Part shown: positions 46,797 to 59,800 of the stretch, in pieces
Layout: each line of letters opens with the position of its first letter
Position numbering within the stretch: the stretch's first letter is position 1
Source of the DNA: Cololabis saira
Lineage: Eukaryota > Chordata > Actinopteri > Beloniformes > Belonidae
Length of the DNA: 64,000 bases
Direction: 5' to 3'
Assembly (NCBI RefSeq): GCF_033807715.1
Contig: NC_084597.1
Span: forward strand, 12,128,670-12,192,669
The notes under the pieces: model-generated
Databases searched by the model: none
Seen by the model: the letters and a program-made list of their open reading frames with translations, nothing else
What the model was told of the DNA's origin: nothing
Translations under genes and position numbers: made by a program

Positions 46797-47649
46797 TGTA
46801 GGTGAACATGTGCGTTCCATCTGAGCTGCCTGAAGGAAACACCCGTCCCCATAGAGACAGGCTCCCACAACAGGGCTGCTCGGCACCGTCAAACCCCGCA
46901 GTCCCGTGTCAGAGGCGATGCCAGCGTCAGTATGAGCCAGCCATATTTTTTTCTTCTATTACATCCTCAAAATCAGGTTTTTTATTATTGGATTAACGAC
47001 CATCAGCCACCGGCCGCAGCTTCATCATGACAGGCCAGAGATTTGTCTCGCTGGACAGGGAGGAGTCTCTGTTATTCTACCGATAGCTGGAGCCAGGCTG
47101 AAGCCAGCATGTTGGGGTTTTTAACAATACAGTCGTCTGAAAGCTGAAGCTGCGAAGAGTGTCCAAATGTGCTCTTAGAAGTGAGTATTTATTACAATAG
47201 CCGCCTTAAATTTCGTGACGTGTTTAACCAGCCAACCCATCGTCAATACAGTGAACTTAGTCGGTAATAGTTAAGTCAGTAATTGGTCATTCTGATCATC
47301 GACCTGCTCCAGCTAGAAAATAACACATATCTCCTGTCAGATACGCTGATTTTTATTTCAGTTATAGTTGATCATTTAAAAAAACTGCAGCAGTTTTATT
47401 TAGGTGTAAAAGTACATCGATCAGGCAGATCACTAATGGTAGGAGGGCATTTAAAAGTGCACATAAGGACGTGCGCATTATAATGAATGACAGCAGGGAC
47501 AAAGAACTCGGACAAAGTGAGTTCATATGTCGTGTTTTTTGTCATTAGCAAGCCAAGTGAGCGAGACCTTGTTTGTTTTGTTATTAATGTCGATGATGTG
47601 ATGCAGTCCTGCTTCTAATAAAAGTAACATGTTTGTGTCTCCGTGGAGG
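46797..47649 (+). promoter_or_regulatory. camsap1: Probable camsap1 promoter and 5' UTR region
   Basis: Moderately GC-rich, non-repeat sequence between a hAT element and the first coding exon. No TATA box or start site can be fixed from sequence. A possible non-coding exon donor (AGAAGTGAGTAT near 47182) is only suggestive. Confidence 0.4.
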
Positions 47650-47857
47650 ATGGATGTGAGTGGTGGATGGACCAGCACCTGGAGGAGAACAGCAGCAGCT
47701 GATGATGATGATGGCGATGGAGGAGGAGGAGGAGGAGGAGGAGGAGGAGGAGGAGGATGTGTGGAGGTCCAGGTTGTACCTCTTGAGCTTTATGACTCTG
47801 CAAGGGCCAAAATAGAAGCAAATCTCTGCTGGTTATTTGCCAAAGCCTATGGCAAAG
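47650..47857 (+). CDS. camsap1: camsap1 exon 1
   Basis: Starts at ATG 47650 ([20 protein letters not shown]); an in-frame ATG at 47629 is an alternative. An Asp run is followed by about 13 Gly residues coded by GGA/GGC triplets (47716-47757), then the conserved [16 protein letters not shown]. It ends phase 1 before GTAAGG. Confidence 0.88.
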
Positions 47858-50800
47858 GTAAGGCTTTGTCTTGAGTTTTCCTTGAATAACTGAGCCCTCA
47901 CTGGCACGAATATCCAGTTTTCTTGTGTGGCTCTTTTGTGCTCTTAGTAGGGCTGGGCGATATGGACCAAAAGTCATATCTCGATATTTTCTAGCTAAAT
48001 GGCGATACTCGATATATATATCGATATTTTTTCTGTGCCATAATTGAGGTTTCCCCCAAAGCATTATAGCATAGCATCTCTGTTAGCTTCATTTTTTTCT
48101 GAGGCAAACCCTTAAAAAAACAGTCAGTTTTAATACAAAGCCTCGTGCCAAATGTCACACAGGTACCTTTATTAACAGAGGTCTGCACAATATCAAAATG
48201 TATAAAACAAGTGAAATAAACATAAACTGCCTGCATATATAGAATAAAAATGCTTCTTGAATAAAATAAAACAAATATCCCTTTCCTGGATAACAATTAA
48301 ATTCAAATACACTGTGTAATTAATACAATAGACAGTTACAGGCAGACTTTTCCACTGAGGTTGACAGTTGTGCAAATAAAAAAACAATTGTGCAAATCTC
48401 AAATAAAACATTCAAGTCAATTTGTCACAAAATAAGCTATATCAAAATCATAATTTTATTTTTTTTTAAAATTGATATAAACGATATTGTCTCGTACCAT
48501 ATCGCGTTTGAAAATATATCAATATATATTAAAATCTCGATATATATCGCCGAGCCCTAGCTCTTAGTGGATAAAATATCCCTCTCCTGAAAAATATATT
48601 AGCAGCTGTGTACACTGTGATATAAATGGCTGTGGTGCATTAGCTGTATTGGAAGTCTTATTGAATATTCCATAATGTCCCCGAGAGAGAAAAACAAAAC
48701 AAAACATACATTTATAAAGCAGTACATTTAAATAATCAAATAACTATAACCAGCATATTATTGCAACAAACTGGTATCTACAGTATATTGCTGTGTGTAT
48801 AAACTTAGACTTTATCTATCTATTAAGTCATCTTTATATTAGTTGAGCAGCAAATAATACAGGCTTTCAACGTATAGTCTAAACAGTGCAGGAGTGGATT
48901 TAAAAATTGTGTCTCTTGTATGTATTTTTAATGTGGTAGTTTATATTAGTTTAAAGTTTAAAGGTAAAGGATATGCTTCATGCATCATCTCCGAAGAGCC
49001 ATTGAATAAGAATATGACAAATTTCACTTCTCTACAGTAAACAGTTGCACACAATAACTGTATGCTACTTTTGCAGTCATATACTTATAAGTGTGTCTTA
49101 CAGGAGTATCTGTAAGATCAGTACAATTTTTCTGTGGCCTTTTTTCTTTTACTATGACACACATAGCATGGCAACGAAGCAGCACTTGATACCCTCACAT
49201 TTGTCAGTGGAAACTTAAGTTGATGTCTCATGATCACGCTTTAATACACAGGTCAGTAGGCTTGCTGGCTTTGATGAGATCAGTTATAACATTAAAAATG
49301 ATTGCTCTACATAGCCACTCTGTGAGTAAATGTCTGGAAATTACCCTTTTAATGTGGGTTTTTATGTCACTGTTCCCAAGGCGGGTTAGCATGAGGTCAG
49401 CTGAGCTGTTCGTACACTCCAGGAAGTCTCTGTATTTTATTTAATTTTAATTTATCAGCATGACAATGAAGCATTTGAAAGGAGATACTGAGGCAGCTTC
49501 TGAGGTATGGAAAACTCATTATGACCACATTTGTATTGTGAGTCAGACACACTGCAGTGCCCTCTTCTTTGTTGCATTGGATGACTCAGTAAATTTAATA
49601 TAAACATTCTGTTTGCTTGTGAATGAATGTACAGTTTTGTTTTAAATATTTTAAAACACTTTCAAAGATGCAGCTTATTTTTTCATCACAAAGATGCAAC
49701 TTTCCCAAACTGAAAAAAAAGGGTTAAACAAAACCATTATTACCAATATCACGTTTTGATTATTCAGCATGAGTCTTGAGCTCTGTTTTGCTGCCTTTGT
49801 ATTCAACACAGTGGTCTTTTAGGTCAGAGATCAGGTGCCAATAATAAACACCAAACTAACAGACTTCTTGCCTTAATCTGATCGACTACTGCTTATGTTA
49901 TTTTGCCGGGGAACTCTTATTTCTAGCTCTCTAGACAACAACTATTGTAAATGATAGACTGGATGATACCAGTGTTGTAGTATTTTACAGCTATCGTTAC
50001 TCGTATCAACTAACATATTCCTTCAGAATTCATTACCTGGAGTTAATATTAAACAGCTTAATGTAACACCACGAATCAATTAAGGACATTATTTGCATTT
50101 TTTATTACCCCCCCCCCAAAAAAAAAAATAGCAAGTTATTTCAAATGTAATACCTTCTTCCCCTGAAAATATTTTTTGTGTGTAATTTGTATAATTTCAG
50201 CAATTAGATTAAGATCTCTGACTCTGAAGTGAAACAAATTACCTCGAAGTTATCATGAGCTAAGTTGTTTTTTTTTGTTTTTGTTTTTCCGGTCATACAG
50301 CGAGAATCATTCATTTTACACTAATTTTGCATGAGTGTCTGGGTCATACTATGTAATTAAAAGCAATCATCAAGCATAATCAGATGCCCGGCATCACCTG
50401 TGAGGAATTCAGACATGGCCAGGAGTTAAAGCCTTTGGTCAAAATTCGGTTGTAAGGCGTAACTGAATGGAGATAATTACATCATGTATATTATAGCTCA
50501 TTTTGACCAAAATAGACTCACATCACCCTGGTTAGAGTTGGGGTGTAGAATGCAAACTGACACACAAACGCAGCAGTGCTGGGAGAACTATGTTGTCGTT
50601 GTACTGGTGTTAAAGTCAGCACAGCCTGTCACATGTTTAAGTGTTTAATGAGATTGGACCTGAAGGCTTGTGTCTTGTTCAACACAGCCTGTTTGTTTAG
50701 ACTCGCAGCAAGTTATTTAATGGCCTTTGGAGAAACATTGAAACGTTTTCTAAATGTTGTACAAGAATAGAGCATTTTTTCTTACACTTTAATTCTACAA

Positions 50801-53800
50801 TGTCTTGTGTGTACAGCATATATTATCATGCTTTAAAGTTTTAAGTGGAATGCCATTTGACAAAGTTTTCACAGACATGCAAGCAAAGTTTTAATGGATT
50901 ATTGTGAGTTTAATATTTTCGTTATTTGCTCGTGGCCTGTCAGGTAATGTCAAAGCTTCAGTCAAAACAAAAGCAAATTAAATGCATAACCTAGTTATTC
51001 ACAGGACATAAACAGCATGCAGTGTTAAATTCTGTTTTACAGCTTGTGCAGTAATGGATTTTCAAAGGTCAGAGCTGACATGGACTTATTGAATCACATT
51101 TTGGAGTGAATGGATTGACCTAATTGACACACAAAAATATGTAACCCTTTGAAATGTGAGGCAATTACATCAGGATGTACTAAGCAGAAACTGTTCATCA
51201 CTGGAACTTGAACTAGCAGTAATAGTAGTACAGTTTTTAAAACAGTCTCAAGATTAATTTTTGAGGGATTCCTGTAGTATTGAGTCTAACATGTGAGCTA
51301 TTTGCAACAGGCCAATATTTAAGAAAATATGTCAGTTGGGTGTTATACTCTTAGATGTACAAGCTGCGTGTAGCATTACCGTGGCGACCATATCTGATAG
51401 TTCCTACTTTCTGCCGTAACTTTTGAATGGTTTAATATAGAGAGTCGTGGATGGTGTCATCCGCTTAATGTCTAGGCCTGAAGAATCTACATGCAAGATA
51501 TACAAGCGCTTCCACTGCAGCACCCCTGAACGTGCACAAGGGTGCGAGGGCCCGTTCATCGCTGCTTGCAGCTTTAATTTGTATCTTGTCATTGTTTACT
51601 CAGAGTGTGCACAATAAGTGCATGCAGTAATTCACCAATGCTTTCAAAATAAACAAGAACACATTTAGCAGGATCTGTCAGAAGTTAGGATACATGCATG
51701 AACTGTCATACGTTCCTACACTGAACGGTTTAACTACCTTACACAGAAGAATCTGAATAATGGCTTCATCCACCCATCCATCCATCCTTTCCCGGTGGAG
51801 AACCATGGCCTTGGTCTTGGAGGTGCTGATTCTCATCCCTGCCGCGTTGCACTCGGCCTCAAACCGCCCCAGCACATGCTAAAGGTCCCCGTCCAATGAA
51901 GCAAACAGGACAACGTCATCTGCAAAAAGCAGAGACGAAATCCTGTGGTTCCCATACCGGATCCCCTCCGGCCCCTGGCTACGCCTAGAAATCCTGTCCA
52001 TAAAAATTATGAACAGGACCGGTGACAAAGGACAGCCCTGCCGGAGTCCAACATGCACCGGGAACAAGTCTGACCGACCGGACTCCATACTCACCGAGCG
52101 CCCCCCACAGAATGGCACGAAGGACATGGTCAAATGCCTTCTCCAGATCCACAAAACACATGTGGACTGGTTGGGCAAATTCCCATGAACCCTCGAGCAC
52201 CCTGCGGAGGGTGTAGAGTTGGTCCAGTGTTCCACGACCGGGACGAAAACCGCATTGTTCCTCCTGAATCCGAGGTTCAACTACCGGCCGTAATCTCCTC
52301 TCCAGTACCCTGGCGTAGACTGTCCCGGGGAGGCTGAGAAGTGTGATCCTCCTATAGTTGGAACACACTCTCCGGTTCCCCTTTTTAAAAAGAGGGACCA
52401 CCACCCCGGTTGGCCACTCCAGTGGAACTATCCCCTTCCTCCATGCAATGTCGCAGAGGTGTGTCAACCAAGACAGCCCTACGACATCCAGAGACTTGAG
52501 GTACTCAGGGTGGATCTCATCCACCCCTGGTGCCCTGCCACCGACGAGCTTAGAAACCACCTGAGTGACCTCGGCTTGGGTGATGGATGAGCACGTCTCC
52601 GAGTCGACACTCTCTGCTTCCTCAATGGAAGGCATGTCAGTTGGATTGAGGAGATCCTCGAAGTATTCCTTCCACCGTCCAACAATGTCCCCAGTCGAGG
52701 TCAACAGCTCCCCACCTGCACTGTAAACTGTGCTGGCAGAGTGCTGCTTCCCCCTTCTGAGGCGCCGAACGGTTCGCCAAAATTTCCTTGAGGCCGACCG
52801 AAAGTCTTCTTCCATGGCCTCACCGAACTCCTCCCAGACCCGAGTTTTTCCTCCAGGACTGCCCGAGCTGCGGCTTGCTTGGCCTGCCAGTACCTATCTA
52901 CTGCGTCAGGAGTCCTACAGGCCAACATAGCCTGGTAGGACTCCTTCTTCAGTCTGACAGCATCCTTTACGTCCGGTGTCCACCACCGGGTTCTAGGATT
53001 GCCAACACGACAGGCACCGAGACCCTGCATCCACAACTTGAGCTGCCGCATCGACAATGGAGGCAGAGAACATGGTCCACTCGGACTCAATGTCCCCCGC
53101 CTCCCCCGGGATCTGAGAGAAGTTCTCTCGGAGATGAGAGTTGAAGACGTCTCTGACAGAGGGCTTAGCCAGACGTTCCCAACAGACCCTCACAATACGT
53201 TTGGGTCTGCCCGGTCTGTCCAACTTCCTCCTCTGCCAGCGCATCCAACTCACCACCAGGTGGTGATCAGTTGACTGCTCAGCCCCTCTCTTCACCCGAG
53301 TGTCCAAGACATGCGGCCGAAGGTCAAATGAAATGACAACAAAGTCGATCATTGACCGGCCTAGAGTGTCCTGGTGCCACATGCACTGATGGACACCCTT
53401 ATGCTTGAACATGGTGTTCGTTATGGACAAACTGTGACTAGCACAGAAGTCCAACAACAAAACACCGTTCGGGTTCAGACCGGGGAGGCCGTTCCTCCCA
53501 ATCACGCCTCTCCAGGTATCACTGTCATCGCCCACGTGAGCGTTGAAGTTCCCCAGTAGAACAATGGAGTCCCCAGTTGGAGCACTATCAAGTACTCCTC
53601 CCAGGGACCCCAAGAAGTCCGGGTACTCCGCACTGCTGTTCGGCAAACAACATTGAGGGACCTTTTCCCGACCCGAAGGCACAGGGAAGCGACCCTCTCG
53701 TTCACCGGGGTGAACTCCAACACATGGCGGCTGAGCTGGGGGGCTATAAACAAGCCCACACCCGCTCGCTGCCTCTCACCCTGGACAACTCCAGAGTAGT

Positions 53801-56800
53801 GGAGGGTCCAGCCCCTTTCAAGGAGCTGGGTTCCAGAGCCCAAGCTATGTGTGGAGGTGAGCCCAACTATCTCTAGCTGGTATCTCTCAACCTCCCGGAC
53901 AAGCTCAAGCACAAGCTATTGGCTTCACACTTTTCCTTGTTTTGAGCATTTGTTTGAGACTATCAGGTAGGTGTACTCTACATGTGTATAAATGTAAACG
54001 CAGTGCTTTTTCAGCACACAGTGTTGGGGAGGTTTCTCCATTAAGCCGTCTTATTGGATGGGAGATGCTCACTTTCCCTTGCAACCCCCCCCCCCTCCCC
54101 ACCCACCAGGCTGACAGCCCTGCCCTGTCAGCAAGATCTCTGTGGGTCAGTCTGACCTCGTCTTAGACGGAAAAGGAACAAAGGCTTACACACACACATG
54201 AACCCTGTTAATTACCCTCACACATGCTCACCAGGGTGGGCTTTAATGCTCGGATCAGGTGGATAATACATATCTAAAGAGTATTAACACCTAGGATTAA
54301 AGATGCAGCACCTCCCTGTATCCCCTCCAGTTCTTCTCACCGCACACGCTCACCTCCGGATGTTAAGAACCATAAAATGATCCAGTGAGTAGAAGATAGG
54401 ACTGCATCCCAGCCACCCCCACCTCCCGCCATGCTGGCGTTCTCTATGATCATCCAACCAGTGAGGATGCAGAGGCATTCAGGGACAGCTGAGTCTATTA
54501 AAGTGTCAGTGCAGAGAGTGGTGAAAGACTGTAGGAAAACTATGCAAAATCAAATCAGACCCAGTTGTTACACGATGGGTATTTTCCAACATAATATGGG
54601 TTTCTTGTGTACATATGGCTGAGCTTCATCAGCAGAATAGCAGAGTGAGAAATAAACTGCATGTAGACTGTGCCAAGAATGCAGTCTGTTGTAAAACAGC
54701 GTAGCTGAGGCCTTCACAGCATCCTGTAGTTGTTCTCCAAGCCTGCCGTGACTGTGTTTTCCACTGACGAATGCTTTATTTTGTCAGTTCATTTCAGTCA
54801 GTGTTGCCTCTAATATAAAACTAAATGAGAAAATAATGCTAAACTGTGCTTAAATTCTTTCAATGCAGTTAGGCATCAAAGCAAGAATAATGTTGTATTG
54901 TTTTTGACCTTTTCTTATCAATATTAGTTTTGGTGTCCATGTTTATTATTCAGAGAAGAGACAATTAAACTCATTGTTTTTCTTGCTGAAATTTGGAGGT
55001 TTGTGACTTTATGGACACTTAAAATGCGTATAATTGCTTTCTGAATTATCTGTGTACAAAATTGCTGTAGAAGCCTTTCAGTCCATTTTAGTTGTTTGTG
55101 TGGGCACGTTTATGGTAAGTTGGACAAGAATACAGCTCAGCACAATTTAATAGGTGCCGGCCTGTCTGGCAGACTATGAGGCTGGCTCTGTTGTCAGAGG
55201 ACATTTTGGGACAAGCACTTGTTCAGAGGCAGATGAAAAGATGGATGGCATTCTCTTCTTTAGAGGAAAGTCGAGGCAAATCAGCAGAGCGTTACAAATG
55301 AACTTATTTTATATTTTTTTTATTTATTTATCCTTTTATCAATGAACTTTAAAGTTATTTGTTGACCGTTTTTTTTTTTTTAAAGAGCCATTACATCTTT
55401 TTACTTCCACTTCCAGCATGAATGCCAAGCCAAGATAACCATGTCCTAGCTTCTGTTTCATATTTAATGGACAGATAAGAGAGAGAAATTGATCCTCTCA
55501 TTTTACATACTGTAAGAAATAAACTAGACAAATCGAATGATTACTCACTAGTAACAGGATTAGCAAAACAAGGTTGTGAAATGGTTTTACGTTTAGCATG
55601 AATTCAATATCACATTGACCTAGGCGGTGACAAACTCCCTCTGGTGTTTTTTTGCCTAGGTCTCTACAGAATGCTTTGGAAGGTAAATTTTGAGTGTGCT
55701 GCCGGACTTAACTCTGGATTAACATGTCTGAGGCAAATAAAAATAGCTCCCCCATGTCTGTGTCCACAAGCAAGGAAAAAGCAGAGTGCCTGGGACATCC
55801 CCATCAGCTTAAGCATCATCACTAAGTCTTGTTAGCTCATTGACTTAAAGCCTCTACTCCACAAGACGCCTGCCTGACATGCTCTTCAACTGCTGACCTT
55901 TTCTCAGTGCCGTGTTGTAAAACTGGTTTCTTATTTGACCATCGCGGCTCACAACTTGAAATTCTGCACACTGCGACTGTCTCTGTTTATGTAATGTAGA
56001 GAGACATCGGTTGGACACGTGTACGCATGAGCATTTTTTGAGTGTAGTTGTCTCCAGGGATTTGTTGTTTAAAAAAAAGTAACTTTTTTTAACAATATCT
56101 TTATTGTTTTTTCATTTACAAACAGAATATTATAATAAAGGACATTTCACATCTAGTTCTGACTTAACAGTTTTAACCCCCCCCCCCCCATCCCATCCCA
56201 CATCCCTTCTCTCTTTACATATTTCTTGTTATACAATCCAAGGTTGGTACCTAATAACAGTATCAAATAACAACACAGTCCAGTGGTACTTCTAGGAAAT
56301 TAAAGATATACATAACCTAAACAAATAATCAAAAAATACCCTTTTCCTGTCATCCTCCAGATTCCTTCTTAGGTATCCTGCCCTGCATTGTCCTCCCATA
56401 GAAGCGCCCCTGTGTCTCCTTTTTTAATAAATTGATCAAATGGTTTCCAGATTTCTTCATATATCCCGAGTTTATTTTAGAAAGTTATTTTCTCCATTGA
56501 CCTACATTGTGCCATAGCCTTGATCCAAGCACCGATTGTAGGTGCATCCATTTTCTTCCAATTGAGAGCGATGATCTTTTTTGCCTGCAATATAGCGAAA
56601 TCAATAAATTTATGTTCTTGGGGTTTCAAATTAAGATCTTTTGGATATAAATGCAGCAATAACAAGGTAGGCTCCAGTGGGATATTCATGCAGGACAGAA
56701 TAAGCACAGTTTTAATAATCACCTCCCTCCAGAATTTTTTAATTTGATCACATTCCCAAACACAGTGCAAAAATGTTCCTTGAACCTCATTGCATTTAAA

Positions 56801-59800
56801 ACAATTGTCAGGTGTATTACTGTTATATCTATTTAATTTGATAGGAGTTATGTATGTCTGCATTAACCAATTATATTGGAGTAGTTTTAGATTCGTATTT
56901 GCTGTTTGTTTCTGAGATTTTTCACATATGTTTTTCCAGTCATCTTCTGAAATGTCCTGTTTTAAGACAGCCCTCCATGTCACAAGTTTAGTCAGTGATG
57001 ATTCATTAGAGCCAGATGCAAGCCAGTTGTATATTGATGAAATCAATCCCCTATTATTGCAATTCTTTGTGATTATTTCTTCTAGGGATGATACTACCGG
57101 AATACCCACTGATTGGTTTTGCAAAGAAGAAATATAATTCCTCACTTGCAAATATTTAAAAAAATGTTTCCTTGGGATGCCGTACATTAGGGACATTTCT
57201 TCAAAAGTCATTAGAACCCCTTCTTTAAAGAGGTTGCCTATTTTATTTATTCCTTTCTTTGCCCAGCTCTGGAATCCTGCATCCTGCTTGCCTGGTTTAA
57301 ATGTACCATTGCCCCAAATTGGGCTGAACTGTGACAAGGAGTCGGGTATATTCATATATTTTTTTACCTCATACCATATATTAATCATATTCAGAACTAT
57401 AGGGTGAGTGGTATGTGTTCTTAGATCATTTAACTTGTCTGAATACAAAAATAAATGCAGCGGTATCTTAAAGGAACATGACTCCATATCCACCCATGAC
57501 GGAATTTCTCTAGAGGAAAGATAAAACATAAAAGTTCTTAATTGTGCTGCTAAGTAATACCAATAAAAGTTTGGACATCTCAGCCCCCCCGCATCAAAAA
57601 AAAAAAGTAACGTGCTACCATTGTATTTGTTTTCCAATGAGGCTATAAACAGTTCAACAATACCTATACTTAAGCTTACCATCATTCCTTTCTCCAGAAC
57701 ACATCCCTGAAGATTTAAGAGACCCGTTCTACACCGACCAGTATGAGCAGGAACACATCAAGCCCTCCATCGTCCACTTGCTGCTGTCTGGAGAGCTCTA
57801 CTGCCATGTGTTTGGACTCATCCTTGACACTGAGCTGGCTGCCTCACTCCATAACCATCAGTCTGTCATCAAAACCCTGACCAGAAAAGGCATCTACGCC
57901 CTGGGGACTGACATCACACCTGTGTCTGATCTGGATCTCATCTCATCTCCCATCAAAATGGTTAGTCTAATGCCTATAATATAACCATTTTAAGAACAAA
58001 TAAGTGTATTAAAATGGGCTGGATACAGAGTTTAAAGTGGTTTGCCAGGCAATACTGGGGGTTTTTGCCATCTGCATTTCTGAATTTATTTTCCAGCCTT
58101 ACATTTTCAGTGATGTGATGAAATTAGCATTTTTAGGAAAGAGAGGTTTGTTCCAACACAATTTACACACATTCATACCTGAGATGTGCATGGTGAAGAT
58201 ACCAGTTTGTACTTTAAATACCCAGATTGATTTGATCAAGACCAGGTTCTAAGACAGAAAAAGTGATAACAAGATGGCCTATATTTTTATTTTAAAAAGT
58301 AATAGTGCAATGAAATATTAAGATATAATTCTGTACAATGAAAGATGTAAATCCAATAGTTAAAAAAAAAAAAAAATCTGGTTAGATAAATAGTAAGGAA
58401 AATAAGAGGAATGATTATTGTTGGTAACAATATTAAACTCAAACCAAAAATGGGGTGTATCATGTGGGAAACCTTAGGAGTCTTATAGCCCATGGTAATA
58501 ACATGTTTTCTGGTTAATTTATTAATTTTTTATGACTATATAAGAACGTATCTCAGCTCTCAATAGTTCAAGAAGCATAAGTGGCTATCATTTACATCAC
58601 ATATTTATATCTATTTAACTGGTTTCAGCTGTAAATGGCATAATGTTTTGGTGTTTCCCTGCGCAGTGAACATAAATATTTCTATTTCACTTTAATTGTT
58701 TGTGCTAACATTCTCTACCCGAAACCTTTTCTATTTTTTGTTTTGTTTTGTTTAATGGTTAGACACTTTGTACTCAGAAGGAATTTTGGCTTAATCTTGA
58801 TCCATCCCTTTTTAAATATAAAAAGTCAAGGAAAGGTGGTAGTTTTTTTTTTTTTTTTTTTTTTAACATTTGCAAAGTCGAGCATTCAGCAACTGGAGAA
58901 CACAGCATTTCCTTGTGAGCATTTTGTGATCAAATACAGAGAAAAGGTAGTACATTTGGGACTTCCAATCATCAGCACTCCAGAAGCAAAGTTCCTGCTT
59001 GTTTTCTGGATGTGTATACGAGTGACTGTTTGGCATTTTTAGCTCATCAAATGATGTAGCTTAACCCAGTTTACCAATCTAGTAATCATCTAATTTGCAA
59101 TAGTTTTCTGGTGATGTTGATATAAGATAGGAGAGATGGAATAAATAATTCACAAGCAGAAGTGGCAGTTTTGCAGGGTTTAGAGCAACTAGAACATTTA
59201 TTACTTTTTTTTAGCCTGGGAAAATGTCTAGGAAAGAAAATAGCTAGACCCAGAATTTGATTTTTGTACATTATACATAAATCTTGTTAGCAGACTAATG
59301 ATTCTGAAATGGATATTAATCAGGATTGATCCAAGAAGAGTATTCATTATCATCATGTCAAATCCTTAATACTGATATGAATCTATTGATGCATTCAAAA
59401 ATACTTCTCTCCTCCCAGATTGCCCACATCCATCTCATTGATGCTCTCATGATGGCCTACACATTACAAATGATCAACATAAAGGAGATGATAACCAGTG
59501 TCAAGCGCTTTGCAAACTTCAGTGCCAAAGAGTCTCCCCAAGATTTGAAAGAAGCAATGGTATTTTGGATTAACAAGGTAATAACCAAGCATCCATCCAT
59601 CCATCCATCCATCCATCCATCCATCCATCCATCCATCCATCCATCCATCCATCCATCCATCCATGTAGGGTCATGGAGACCTGCTGGAGCTTATCCTCAA
59701 GCATATATCGCATGTTTTAATTTTTTTATGTATTTCTTTCAAATTGTGCACTCTGCAACCTGTGTTGATATAGAGTATACTTGTATTTGTTGCTTTAGGT

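Noticed and set aside
46802..46996. 64-residue ORF upstream of camsap1 as an upstream gene
   Set aside because: No domain, unusual composition, and position in the probable promoter or 5' UTR; kept only as possible upstream ORF.
52022..54166. Plus-strand ORFs between 52022 and 54166
   Set aside because: They overlap, in antisense, the RTE-type LINE whose minus-strand frames carry recognisable EN and RT motifs.
57610..57685. 5' extension of the LINE ORF to 57685
   Set aside because: The target duplication at 57599-57611 fixes the element border; the rest is native camsap1 intron read by chance.
59457..59664. Met-Asp-Gly-Trp repeat ORFs
   Set aside because: Translations of the (ATCC)n microsatellite overlapping camsap1 exon 3 in antisense.
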